From: Flavobacteriales bacterium UBA720
GTDB taxonomy: Bacteria > Bacteroidota > Bacteroidia > Flavobacteriales > Weeksellaceae
Assembly: GCA_002297505.1 (NCBI GenBank)
Contig: DBLQ01000027.1
Location: 11,061 to 48,841, forward strand
Direction: 5' to 3'
Length of the DNA: 37,781 bases
This document shows positions 23,687 through 32,054 of this stretch, in pieces. The translations under genes and the position numbers were made by a program. The notes below the pieces were generated by a model, which was not told where the DNA came from, did no database searches, and was given only the letters and a program-made list of their open reading frames with translations. Position 1 is the stretch's first letter. Every line of letters begins with the position of its first letter.

Positions 23687-24524
23687 ATTCTGATATTTTG
23701 TTATTCATCAATTCTTTGGCTTCCTTCAGAACTTCTGATTTATTTTGTGGATCGAGTTCCAAAACATTTAATAAATTTTGATTCTCCACTAATTCTTTCA
23801 CCAGAATACATTTTTTCTCCAGCAATTTTTGCTTCTGTTTTTCGTCCAAAGTGGTGAGGCAAGTGATTGGATATAAGGCGTTTTGATCTACCAAACTTTT
23901 GATGTTCTTATCTTTCGGATAATCCCAGGACAACAGTCTGAGGCCATAATATTCTGAAAAAGCGACAGAATCCTTGGTGAAATAGGTATTGGTAATGAGC
24001 CAGCCGTCTGTAAATTTGGTTTGGATTCCGAAGAGCTTGTATTGAATATTTGATATGTCTTTGATTCTGGATAAAACGTACATCGGCGTGGTGACGGAGA
24101 TTTTCGTGTCCTCTGCATTCCGGAATTTGCATTCTACCCAATAGGTTTTGTCGCCTTTCTTGGCAATCACATCCGCTTCATGAGTTACCGAATGGCCTTT
24201 TATGAGTTGCCCCGTTTCGGTTTTATAACCGATATTTTGAAAAACCCTGGCAATCCACTGTTCGAAATAAAATCCTGCAGGTCCTAACTCCAGCAACGCT
24301 TTTTTCAAACTGTATCTCGCTGCAATGGAATTTGAGATTTTCTTCAATTCCTCAAAAGCCATTCGGTACAATTCGCCGGTGGTGATGCCTTCATAACATT
24401 TGGGCATAACCGTTTCCAAGACTTTCTGTACAGTATTTTCATCCGCTCCGGAGTTTCGCAACGAGTTTTCCAGTTTCGAAATTTCAAATTCTACTGTTTC
24501 GCCAGCATTGTTTTTTATCTTCAT
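23685..24524 (-). CDS. ATP-cone plus Mrr-type PD-(D/E)xK nuclease fusion
   Basis: 279 residues. Residues 1 to about 85 form an ATP-cone (KIKNNAGETVEFEISKLENS...GITTGELYRMAFEEL), a nucleotide-sensing domain best known from NrdR and ribonucleotide reductases. Residues of about 86-215 carry a restriction-endonuclease core: FEQWIARVF, HEADVIAKKGDKTYWVECKFR with Asp118, Glu131 and Lys133 as D-ExK. A C-terminal lysine-rich helical tail follows. There is no methyltransferase next to it, so it is not a normal type II system. It may be a Mrr-like enzyme gated by nucleotide level. It is 41 bp downstream of the histidine kinase gene on the same strand. Confidence 0.85.
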   Translation of the reverse strand: MKIKNNAGETVEFEISKLENSLRNSGADENTVQKVLETVMPKCYEGITTGELYRMAFEELKKISNSIAARYSLKKALLELGPAGFYFEQWIARVFQNIGYKTETGQLIKGHSVTHEADVIAKKGDKTYWVECKFRNAEDTKISVTTPMYVLSRIKDISNIQYKLFGIQTKFTDGWLITNTYFTKDSVAFSEYYGLRLLSWDYPKDKNIKSLVDQNALYPITCLTTLDEKQKQKLLEKKCILVKELVENQNLLNVLELDPQNKSEVLKEAKELMNNKISE

Positions 24525-24565
24525 AATGGTGCCTATTTCTTTCTACTTTAATCTTGTCTCCTCTG

Positions 24566-25882
24566 TCACTCCACAAACCAAATCTCAAACCGGCTTCCCT
24601 GTTCCAAAGGTTTATAATTCAGGTAACCTTTATGCGCTTCGATAATACTTTTACTGAGGGTGAGACCAATTCCGGAACCGTTGCTTCTCGTCGTGAAAAA
24701 AGGAAGAAAAATCTTATCCTGAATTTCCTTTGAGATTCCGGTTCCATTATCTTCAACACTTAAAATAATACGTTTGTTCTGAGTTTTGATTTCGGTTTTT
24801 ATCGTTCGTTCAACATTATCGGAAACAGCGTAAATCGCATTGAGATAAAGATTGATTAAGCATCTTTCAATCATTTTCTGGTCAGCCCAAATGGTTTGAT
24901 TTTCTAAAGAATTAATCATCTTAATGTGATTTTTTTCAAATTCAGGTTTCAGGAAAAGGAGCGCAGATTCTACGATATTCGTCAGCGAAATCATTTTGAA
25001 AACCGGTTTCGGAAGTTCGGCAACCTGTCGGTAATCATCCACAAAATTCAGTAATTGTTTTGATTTTGAATTGATAATCATCAGACTTTCCTTCATATCC
25101 TGCTGATCTTCCTTTTCGATAATTTCCTGATTGGCAATGTATTCCAAATTTTGAATCAAGCTGTTGACAGGCGTCAACGTGTTCAGAAGTTCGTGAGAAA
25201 TTACTTTCATCAGGTTATTCCAGGCTAATTTTTCTTTTTGTTCAATAATTTTCTGAACCGATTCTAAACTGATGATGCAAAAGCGGTTTTTTACATTCTG
25301 AACTTTTTTCGTCCTTAATGAAAACGATTGTTTTGTATTTTCATTAATCGAAATATCAAAAAATTCCTGAGAGTTTTCGTAATTCGTTTGTTTGATGATT
25401 TGGTAGAAGTCGGGCGCCTTATTTTCGTAAAGATTCCACGAATTATACTTCGGGATTTCTAAAATTTCAAGAAAAATAGGATTCACATAAAAAACTTCCC
25501 AATCATCATTTTTCTTTGACAAAATCATCAAACCTATTTCGAGTTGATTCAAAATTTCCTCATACAATAGTTTGTAAGATGATAACGAAAGATGCTCTTC
25601 TTTGCTTTGATAATACAATTTCACAGCATTATCAACCAGACCGTTTTCCTCAGTTTTTGGAAACAATGAAAAATCCTTTTTCTGAATCGCCAAAAGCAGT
25701 TTGTCGGTCTTCTGAATGTATGACAAAGCCGAAGTCTGAGCCAAAATAACACAAGCCAAACATACCAACGAAAACAAAATGCAGTTGATCCATTTATTTT
25801 GAGAATAAAAATCAAATGCAACAATTCCGCAGACAATTGCCAATAGAATAAATATAATCCAGAATATTTGTTGTTTTTTCAT
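24566..25882 (-). CDS. Sensor histidine kinase (NtrB/NtrY-like)
   Basis: 438 residues. Two transmembrane helices (about 5-25 and 32-50) with almost no periplasmic loop come first. A PAS-like region (about 103-210) is followed by the H-box KVISHELLNTLTPV with the phospho-acceptor His230, the N-box NLYLNAIYAV, and the ATP lids DNGTGIS, FLPFFTTRSNGSGIGLTLSKSII. With so little outside the membrane, the signal is probably intramembrane or cytoplasmic, as in envelope-stress kinases. It is paired with the sigma-54 activator immediately upstream in the same operon. Confidence 0.94.
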   Translation of the reverse strand: MKKQQIFWIIFILLAIVCGIVAFDFYSQNKWINCILFSLVCLACVILAQTSALSYIQKTDKLLLAIQKKDFSLFPKTEENGLVDNAVKLYYQSKEEHLSLSSYKLLYEEILNQLEIGLMILSKKNDDWEVFYVNPIFLEILEIPKYNSWNLYENKAPDFYQIIKQTNYENSQEFFDISINENTKQSFSLRTKKVQNVKNRFCIISLESVQKIIEQKEKLAWNNLMKVISHELLNTLTPVNSLIQNLEYIANQEIIEKEDQQDMKESLMIINSKSKQLLNFVDDYRQVAELPKPVFKMISLTNIVESALLFLKPEFEKNHIKMINSLENQTIWADQKMIERCLINLYLNAIYAVSDNVERTIKTEIKTQNKRIILSVEDNGTGISKEIQDKIFLPFFTTRSNGSGIGLTLSKSIIEAHKGYLNYKPLEQGSRFEIWFVE

Positions 25883-25891
25883 TTTAATTTT

Positions 25892-25981
25892 GTTGGATGA
25901 TGGATGATGGAAGTCTGATGTTTTGCAATTCGGAAATTATTTTTAATCTAATATAAAAACATCCATCACCAAACATCCAGC
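25892..25981. repeat. 7-nt-period inverted repeat between the kinase and activator genes
   Basis: Left arm heptads: GTTGGAT, GATGGAT, GATGGAA, GTCTGAT (25892-25919). Right arm: ATCCATC, ACCAAAC, ATCCAGC (25961-25981). The arms can pair imperfectly. It fills the 100-bp gap between two genes of one transcription unit. Confidence 0.75.
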
Positions 25982-25982
25982 T

Positions 25983-27326
25983 TTATAAGCTAAATTTCTC
26001 CATTCTTCTGTATAACGCCGCTCTCGACAATCCTAGATCTTCAGCCGCCAAAGAAATATTTCCCCGATGCTTTTTCAATGCTTTTTTAATCAGGATTTCT
26101 TCCATTTCTTCGATGTTCAGATTAACAATTGTATTTTCTGATTCTTCATCTTGGGGCATCAGCAATTTAAGATTTTTCTCGTTGGAAAGAATTACGCTTC
26201 TTTCGATGCAATGGTCGAGCTCACGGATGTTTCCGGGCCACGAGTAATGCGTTAATTCTGAAATTAAAACTTCATTTAAAATCAAATCAGGTTTATGGTA
26301 TTTCTGTTTGTATTTTTCTAAAAAATAATCAGCTAAACTTGAAATATCTTCAATCCGTTCTCTCAAACTCGGAATATTCAATTCCACCGTATTGATTCTG
26401 TAATACAAATCCTTTCGGAAACGGTTCTCAGCAACGGCTTTTTTAAGATTTTCATTGGTGGCAAAAATGAATCTCACATCCAACAATCGTTCTTTGCTTT
26501 CTCCGATTCTCGAAAGTTTTCTGTTTTGAATCAAACTCAACAATTTAGTTTGGAGATGAAGCGGAAGATTTCCGATCTCATCAAGGAAAACGGTTCCGTT
26601 TTCGGCATTTTCGATTTTTCCGGCATAATCCTGATGCGCATCCGTAAACGCTCCTTTTTTATAACCGAATAATTCCGATTCAAAAAGATTTTCCGAAAGA
26701 CTTCCCAAATCGATATGAACAAAAGGCTGATTCTTCCTTTCCGACAATTCGTGAATGTGTTCTGCCAAAACATATTTTCCGGTTCCGTTTTCGCCCAAAA
26801 GCAAAACATTGGCATCGGTTGCAGAAACCCGGGCAATCTGATCCATTACTTCCCTCATTGCTGCCGATTGAGTTTCCAACTGATATTGATTGGTTTTGAT
26901 GCTGACATTTTCCCATTGATTCAGCTTCTTATTTTTTCGGGAAATATCGACAGCCAAATTTACGGAAGCGTATAGTTTTTCGTTATTCCAGGGTTTTAGA
27001 ATAAAATCGGAAGCACCATTTTTCAGGGCTTCAACGGCTAATTCGACTTCGCCGTAAGCCGTCATCAAGATAATCGGAAGTTGAGGTTCCAGCGTTTTGA
27101 TTTCCTGCATCCAGTACAATCCATCCTGTCCGTTTTCAAAACCTTTCCGGAAATTCATATCCAGAAGAACCGCATCCACTTGCTGTTCGGATAAAAATTT
27201 CAGAATATTTTTGGGTTGACTGAGACAGCTGACTTCCGTAAAAAACTTCTTGAGCCAGACTCTCGCCGAAAACAAAATATCTTCGTCATCATCCACAATT
27301 AAAATATGAGCTTCTTTTTTTCGCAT
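25983..27326 (-). CDS. Sigma-54-dependent response regulator (NtrC family)
   Basis: 447 residues from MRKKEAHILIVDDD; the frame is open to 27455 but that would overlap the upstream gene. Receiver domain 1-125 has Asp56 (VLLDMNF) and Lys111. The AAA+ domain (about 150-385) has Walker A GENGTGK (178-184), the sigma-54 contact loop GAFTDA (225-230, instead of GAFTGA, as is common in Bacteroidetes), and Walker B GTVFLDE (244-250). The C-terminal Fis-type helix-turn-helix (about 420-443) ends RRMEKFSL. It is phosphorylated by the downstream kinase and probably activates the divergent ABC operon at 29959. Confidence 0.95.
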   Translation of the reverse strand: MRKKEAHILIVDDDEDILFSARVWLKKFFTEVSCLSQPKNILKFLSEQQVDAVLLDMNFRKGFENGQDGLYWMQEIKTLEPQLPIILMTAYGEVELAVEALKNGASDFILKPWNNEKLYASVNLAVDISRKNKKLNQWENVSIKTNQYQLETQSAAMREVMDQIARVSATDANVLLLGENGTGKYVLAEHIHELSERKNQPFVHIDLGSLSENLFESELFGYKKGAFTDAHQDYAGKIENAENGTVFLDEIGNLPLHLQTKLLSLIQNRKLSRIGESKERLLDVRFIFATNENLKKAVAENRFRKDLYYRINTVELNIPSLRERIEDISSLADYFLEKYKQKYHKPDLILNEVLISELTHYSWPGNIRELDHCIERSVILSNEKNLKLLMPQDEESENTIVNLNIEEMEEILIKKALKKHRGNISLAAEDLGLSRAALYRRMEKFSL

Positions 27327-27342
27327 TTTTAGTTTAGTATAA

Positions 27343-28641
27343 TTATTCTGCTCCAGTTTCAAATTCGAAAAGATAGGTCTTTGCAAAAACTCCATCTTTA
27401 TTCCTAAATCCTCCTTTTCCTTGTATGGTAACCTGATACTTTTTGTTAGGTGCAACCTCTATTTCGATAGTTAAAGTTTTATTGTTGTTGCTCCAACCAA
27501 TTAGTTTTTTGAATTTATAAATTGCCTGTTCGCCCAATGGTCCATAATCAAAGCCTCTGAAATTGGTGTCCATTTCCTGAGAAAAATTGATAGAATATTG
27601 TACAATTCCAGGTTTTACATTTTTACTGCCATTTTCAATCTGAGAAATTGAAAGAATTTTTGGCTGACTTTTTTCAAATTCTTTCTTATAGAAATCTAAT
27701 TTCTTCGAAAAATAATTTGTCTTTTCAACAAAATTAACGAGCTCATTTTCATTATTATAATCAAGCTGAATCATTTCTTTTACTGCAGTTTTCTTGTCTT
27801 TCGATTGCTCGTAATATTTTCTGCAGATTGCATAACCTACAAAATATCCCAAATCTCGCATCCCAAACTGATTATTAGGCGAATTCATAATCCAATTATA
27901 AATGTTGGGCGAAAACATTTCTTTTTCGAATTCAAGTTTTATCTTTTCTTCATTTTTATATCCAAATTCAATTTGAGGATTGGGCGATTTTGTTTTTAAA
28001 GCAATTTCAGCTAAAAATTCGGCTACACCTTCCATTATTGTTTGTGATAAAAGGGTATTTCCAATGGTTTCTTTCTGTTGAGTATGAATGTATTCGTGGA
28101 TATTTAAAAATACAACATCATTGATGGGATTTGTATCAAAATAGCTTCTTAAGTAAGGGTACTTATCATCAAATTCTTCTGTAATAACAGATTTGTCGGC
28201 AAGAGCATTTTCACTTCCAATCAATAACATTCCATCAATTGTAGTTCCTCCTGTTCTCAAAATTCCAATTTCAAAATAAGTGTTGACTGGCTTTAATTCC
28301 GGATAAATAATTTTAAGTTGATCAACTCCGTTTTCTATCTGTTTTGAAAATTGATTTGATTTGAGTGTATTTTCACGAATTGATTTCCAGAATTTCGGAT
28401 AATTATTGATTGCAAAAACATATTCTTCTGCGGAATAATTTCTTGCCTTCATAATTCCAGCCAATCCCGGAGTTGCCTTATCAATATATAAGGTTTTGAT
28501 TAAATTGATTTGATTATCCTGATCCTTTTCCTGAATGATTTTATCATAAGCATTCCAAAAATTATAGACATCTTTTGAGATAATTTGCTGTCCCAATCCA
28601 AAGAATGGTAAAATCAAGAAAAGTAATTTTAAATATTTCAT
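27343..28641 (-). CDS. Secreted HExxH putative metalloprotease with C-terminal Ig-like domain
   Basis: 432 residues with a signal peptide (1-17, ending GLGQQ). NIHEYIHTQQK contains HExxH at 182-186, followed 18 residues later by EGVAEFLAE (204-212), which can provide the third zinc ligand. This looks like the DUF2268/GldB-related gluzincin type. The C-terminal part (about 330-430) resembles a bacterial Ig-like domain. The family assignment is uncertain and activity is not demonstrated. It precedes the sigma-54 activator by 16 bp and probably shares its operon, suggesting it takes part in the same response. Confidence 0.75.
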   Translation of the reverse strand: MKYLKLLFLILPFFGLGQQIISKDVYNFWNAYDKIIQEKDQDNQINLIKTLYIDKATPGLAGIMKARNYSAEEYVFAINNYPKFWKSIRENTLKSNQFSKQIENGVDQLKIIYPELKPVNTYFEIGILRTGGTTIDGMLLIGSENALADKSVITEEFDDKYPYLRSYFDTNPINDVVFLNIHEYIHTQQKETIGNTLLSQTIMEGVAEFLAEIALKTKSPNPQIEFGYKNEEKIKLEFEKEMFSPNIYNWIMNSPNNQFGMRDLGYFVGYAICRKYYEQSKDKKTAVKEMIQLDYNNENELVNFVEKTNYFSKKLDFYKKEFEKSQPKILSISQIENGSKNVKPGIVQYSINFSQEMDTNFRGFDYGPLGEQAIYKFKKLIGWSNNNKTLTIEIEVAPNKKYQVTIQGKGGFRNKDGVFAKTYLFEFETGAE

Positions 28642-28687
28642 AAATAGTTTTTTTAAGTAAACAAGCCAAGCTTTAAGTCTATTACAG

Positions 28688-29729
28688 TTACATTAATTTC
28701 TTTCGTTCAAAGCGTTCTTTTGCTTCTATTAAAGCTAAATGTAACTTTCTTTCGAGTTCTTTTTTCGGAGGTAATTCTGTCCAATATTCTGCAACCATAA
28801 TTCCGTCTTTGTGCATTTCTAAAAGTTCGACCTGTTCTTTACTGCTTTCTGCACAAAGTATTAGTCCAATCGGGGTTTCTTCGCCTTCCTGCTTTTCGTT
28901 TTTATTGAGCCATTTCAGATATAATTCCATCTGTCCTTTATATTTTGCCTGAAATTTCCCCAATTTTAATTCGATGGCAACCAACCTTTTTAATGAGCGA
29001 TGATAAAACAAAAGGTCAAGATAGAAATCTTCTCCATCGATAATCATTCTTTTTTGACGCTCCACAAAAGCAAATCCTTTTCCTAATTCTAAGATGAATT
29101 TTTCCAAGTCGTGAAGAATGGCTGTTTCAATATCTTTTTCTAAATAATCATTTTGTAACCCAAGGAAATCCAACAAATACGGATCTTTGAAAGTATTGAT
29201 AGGGAAGTTTTCTTTTTGAGATGATTGTAGATTGGCAATTTCAGTTCGTTCAAAAGCTTTGTTGGCGATTTGTTTGCGGAGTTCTCTTACGCCAAATGTT
29301 TCCTTAATAGCTAATTGTGCATAAAATTGTTTAGCTTCAACTGATTTTAAAGGAATTAAAACTAAAAAATGAGACCACGTTAATTGTCGTGACAGTGTAA
29401 CGACAATTTGCAGATCCGAAAAAACTTCTGCAAACTGCATCATTCTACGTACATTTTTTCTCTACGAAATTTCGTCCATATAGATTCTCCAATTGTGCCG
29501 ATACTGTCGGCACAATTTGTTTTCCATATTCTGCACGTTGGTTTTGCAGAACATCATCATTGATACGTTTACCAACCTGCCAAAACAAAATCGTTAGGGT
29601 GCTGTTGGCTTGCATTGCCACCTGTTGGCGACTTTGCTCTATTAAGTGGGATAAATCCGTTAACAATTTTTCGTTCGAAAATTCTATTTGATTATCGGAA
29701 GTTTCTGTGTTTTTTATTTTTTTAGCCAT
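28688..29729 (-). pseudogene. DUF1016 (YhcG-type PDDEXK) nuclease gene with a one-base frameshift
   Basis: Two minus-strand frames, 29729-29445 and 29443-28688, each encode part of one DUF1016 protein. Part one (from MAKKIKNTETSD) ends VPTVSAQLENLYGRNFVEKKCT. Part two begins MMQFAEVFSDLQIVVTLSRQLTWSH and contains the nuclease part DFYLDLLFYHRSLKRLVAIELK (D...ExK). The family reads through this junction. Deleting one A from the six-A run (T run at 29455-29460 on the plus strand) restores GRNFVEKNVRRMMQF, the expected family sequence. The gene is either a recent pseudogene, a phase-variable gene, or a sequencing error. An earlier ATG at 29774 is possible. Confidence 0.88.
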
Positions 29730-29772
29730 AGTTTGTATTAATCCTTTGTAAATTTTGTCGTATGAAATTATC

Positions 29773-29807
29773 ATTTACAATTAATAATTCATCATTTATA
29801 ATTAATA
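29773..29807. repeat. 7-nt-period array (five AT-rich units)
   Basis: Five contiguous heptads: ATTTACA, ATTAATA, ATTCATC, ATTTATA, ATTAATA. It begins next to the upstream edge of the DUF1016 gene and runs directly into the first activator dyad at 29808. Confidence 0.65.
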
Positions 29808-29844
29808 TGTCCGTTTCCGTACAAAAAGTGTCCGATAGTGAACA
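29808..29844 (+). promoter_or_regulatory. Two predicted binding sites for the sigma-54 activator
   Basis: TGTCCGTTTCCGTACA (29808-29823) and TGTCCGATAGTGAACA (29829-29844) are imperfect dyads sharing TGTCCG-N5-G-N-ACA. They start 21 bp apart, so they lie on the same face of the helix. The second is centred about 73 bp upstream of the -24 element. This is the usual place for an NtrC-type activator, and such a gene lies at 25983-27326. Confidence 0.68.
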
Positions 29845-29907
29845 GTTTTAAAATTGGTAAATTGATATTTAATCACATTTACAGAGTGTTACAAGATTAT
29901 AAATTTG

Positions 29908-29922
29908 TGGCATCTGCATTGT
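29908..29922 (+). promoter_or_regulatory. Predicted sigma-54 (-24/-12) promoter of the ABC export operon
   Basis: TGGCAT-CTGCA-TTGT compares with the consensus TGGCAC-N5-TTGC. GG and the -12 dinucleotide are separated by exactly 10 bp. Differences are T for C at the end of the -24 block and GT for GC at -12. Transcription would start near 29934, 25 bp before the adaptor start codon. Confidence 0.65.
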
Positions 29923-29958
29923 GTAATAGTCTGTAGATAAATAACTTATCGCCAATTT

Positions 29959-31200
29959 ATGGATACGAAAATAGTAAAAAAGAAATCTAAACTGAAATTA
30001 ATCTCGATTATCGTTGTTTCTGCTTTGGGCATTTCGGTTTTCGGATGGTATTTTTTGAATCAGAAAAAAACGTATAATGTAAAGTCAGAAGATATTACGA
30101 TTGATGAAGTGACAAATGGAAAATTCGAAGATATGTTGATGGTAACGGCGCAGACGCAATCTCTTAATTCTTCTCTGGTGAATGTTTTAGAAGGTGGCGC
30201 GGTAAAAGAAATTTTTGCGGAAGACGGACAAATGCTGACGAAAGGACAGCCCATCGCAAGAGTTTACAATCCGAATACGGAATTCAATTATCTGAATCAG
30301 GAAACGGGAATTATGCAGCAGATCAGCCAGATGAGAAGTTCGCTCTTGGAACTGAAAAATCAGGAGTTCAGTCAGTCAAAGGAATTGTTGCAGTCTCAGA
30401 ATGATTATAATACGGCGTTGCAGACTTTTAATCTTCAGAAAAGATTGTACGATGCGGAAATCGGAAAGAAAACGGATTATGATATTGCTTTACAAAATCT
30501 GAATTATCAGAAAGACAGAAAACAAATTGTAGAAAAAGGAGCTTCCAATGAAAAGCTTTCAAGAAATTCACAGTTCTCTGCAATCAATAATTCGATTAAT
30601 CAAATGGAAAAAAGTTTGAATATTCTTCGTTCCAACAAAAATAATTTCCTGATTATGTCGCCGGCTTCGGGACGGTTATCTTCCTTCAATATTTCTCTCG
30701 GACAGAATCTGACAAGCGGCGAAAGCATTGGGAAAATAGATTTGATGGGCGGTTACAAGTTGGTCGCAAAAGTGGATGAATATTATATTAATAAATTAAC
30801 GAACGGAATCAAAGGAACGCTTGACAACAACGGAAAAGAATATGAAGTTATCATCACGAAGATTCTTCCGGAAGTGAAAGACGGACAGTTTTCTGTGGAA
30901 CTGAATTTCATTGATGCAAAAATTTCAACCCTGAAAATCGGGATGACTTTCGGAGTGAAACTGAAATTATCTGCCGATACGCAAAGTATGATGATTCCGA
31001 AAGGGAATTTCTACAAAGACACGAATGGAAAATGGATTTTTGTAGTGAAAAATAACAAAGCTGAAAAGCGAAACATCAGTCTGGGAAGAGAAAATCCTCT
31101 GTATTATGAAGTGGTTTCCGGACTGAAGCAAGGCGAGTCTGTCATTACTTCGGATTATTCTGAATTGAAAAAATATGAATTATTAGATATTCAAAAATAA
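29959..31200 (+). CDS. HlyD/MacA-type periplasmic adaptor of an ABC exporter
   Basis: 413 residues. A single transmembrane anchor (about 13-33) is followed by a biotinyl-lipoyl half (VKEIFAEDGQMLTKGQPIARVYNP, 84-107). Next come a helical hairpin/coiled coil (about 110-230, rich in Gln/Leu/Asn), the second lipoyl half (MSPASGRLSSFNISLGQNLTSGESIG) and a beta-barrel domain ending near 413. This is the membrane-fusion protein of a MacAB-like efflux system, linking the permease to the outer membrane. It is the first gene of the operon and sits behind the predicted sigma-54 promoter. No TolC-like gene is in the operon. Confidence 0.92.
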   Translation: MDTKIVKKKSKLKLISIIVVSALGISVFGWYFLNQKKTYNVKSEDITIDEVTNGKFEDMLMVTAQTQSLNSSLVNVLEGGAVKEIFAEDGQMLTKGQPIARVYNPNTEFNYLNQETGIMQQISQMRSSLLELKNQEFSQSKELLQSQNDYNTALQTFNLQKRLYDAEIGKKTDYDIALQNLNYQKDRKQIVEKGASNEKLSRNSQFSAINNSINQMEKSLNILRSNKNNFLIMSPASGRLSSFNISLGQNLTSGESIGKIDLMGGYKLVAKVDEYYINKLTNGIKGTLDNNGKEYEVIITKILPEVKDGQFSVELNFIDAKISTLKIGMTFGVKLKLSADTQSMMIPKGNFYKDTNGKWIFVVKNNKAEKRNISLGRENPLYYEVVSGLKQGESVITSDYSELKKYELLDIQK

Positions 31201-31242
31201 CAGTCAGAGACTGATTATTAAATAAAACTAAAAAATATAACA

Positions 31243-32019
31243 ATGCAAAAACTATTATTACTATTAATAACAATGATTATCGGACTTTTTGTGTCCACAA
31301 CAACATTGAAAGGAAATGATTTTTCGAATGGGATTCAGAAATCAGAAACAAAGACTTTTAATTTGAGTTCATTCAATGCTGTGAAAACTTCCCAGGCCAT
31401 TGAAGTTGAAATTGTAAAGTCAGACGAAGAAAAAGCGGTTGCGACAAGCACGCATTTGTCAGAACTTAAAATCGAAGTGAAAAATAAAACGCTTTACATC
31501 CAATACAAACCTAATGTTTCGCTTCAGAATGCCGATACAAAAGTGGTTGTTTATGCAAAAGACCTTGTAAAAGCAGAAGCCGGAAATGCCTCTTCTATAA
31601 AAGTGAAAAGCCTTTTTGAAACTGCTGAACAAACTTTTGAAAGCAATGGAAGCGGAAGAATTGTTGCGGATTCAAAAGCTTCAACGGTTAACATCAACAC
31701 CGATAGTGCAGGTGGATTTTCAGGAAAAATCAATACAAAGAATCTGAATATTGATGCTAATTCTGCGAGTGTGATAAAAATCAGCGGTTCTGCAGATAAT
31801 GCAAAAATCAATGTGGATAGTGCAAGTTCTGTGGATGCCAAAAATATGAATATTCAAACTGCAATAGCAACTGCAAGTGCGACATCATCGATAACTTTGA
31901 GTGTTTCAAAAGAATTAACCGCTTCTGCAAGTTCTTTAGCTAAAATCAGATATAAAACATTGTCTGGAATTAAATTCTCTGCAAGCAGAAGTTCTGGAGG
32001 AACAATCGATTCAATTTAA
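31243..32019 (+). CDS. GIN-domain (DUF2807) secreted protein
   Basis: 258 residues with an N-terminal signal sequence (about 1-20). FNLSSFNAVKTSQAIEVEIVKS (38-59) opens the GIN (putative auto-transporter adhesin head-like) domain. The protein continues as a Ser/Ala/Asn-rich beta-helix of repeated short strands (DSASS, NANSAS and similar) to the end. These proteins are exported and thought to be cell-surface or periplasmic structural proteins. In this operon it lies between the adaptor and the HExxH protein and could be a cargo or an accessory of the exporter. Confidence 0.88.
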   Translation: MQKLLLLLITMIIGLFVSTTTLKGNDFSNGIQKSETKTFNLSSFNAVKTSQAIEVEIVKSDEEKAVATSTHLSELKIEVKNKTLYIQYKPNVSLQNADTKVVVYAKDLVKAEAGNASSIKVKSLFETAEQTFESNGSGRIVADSKASTVNINTDSAGGFSGKINTKNLNIDANSASVIKISGSADNAKINVDSASSVDAKNMNIQTAIATASATSSITLSVSKELTASASSLAKIRYKTLSGIKFSASRSSGGTIDSI

Positions 32020-32054
32020 AATAATAAACTATAAACTTAGAAAACTCAGATTAA

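Noticed and set aside
27327..27455. Extended N-terminus for the sigma-54 activator
   Set aside because: It would overlap the preceding coding sequence by about 110 bp and precede the normal start of a receiver domain.
23685..29729. Classical restriction-modification or defence island
   Set aside because: Two nuclease genes occur here, but no methyltransferase, specificity subunit or phage-related gene is present, and one of the two is frameshifted.
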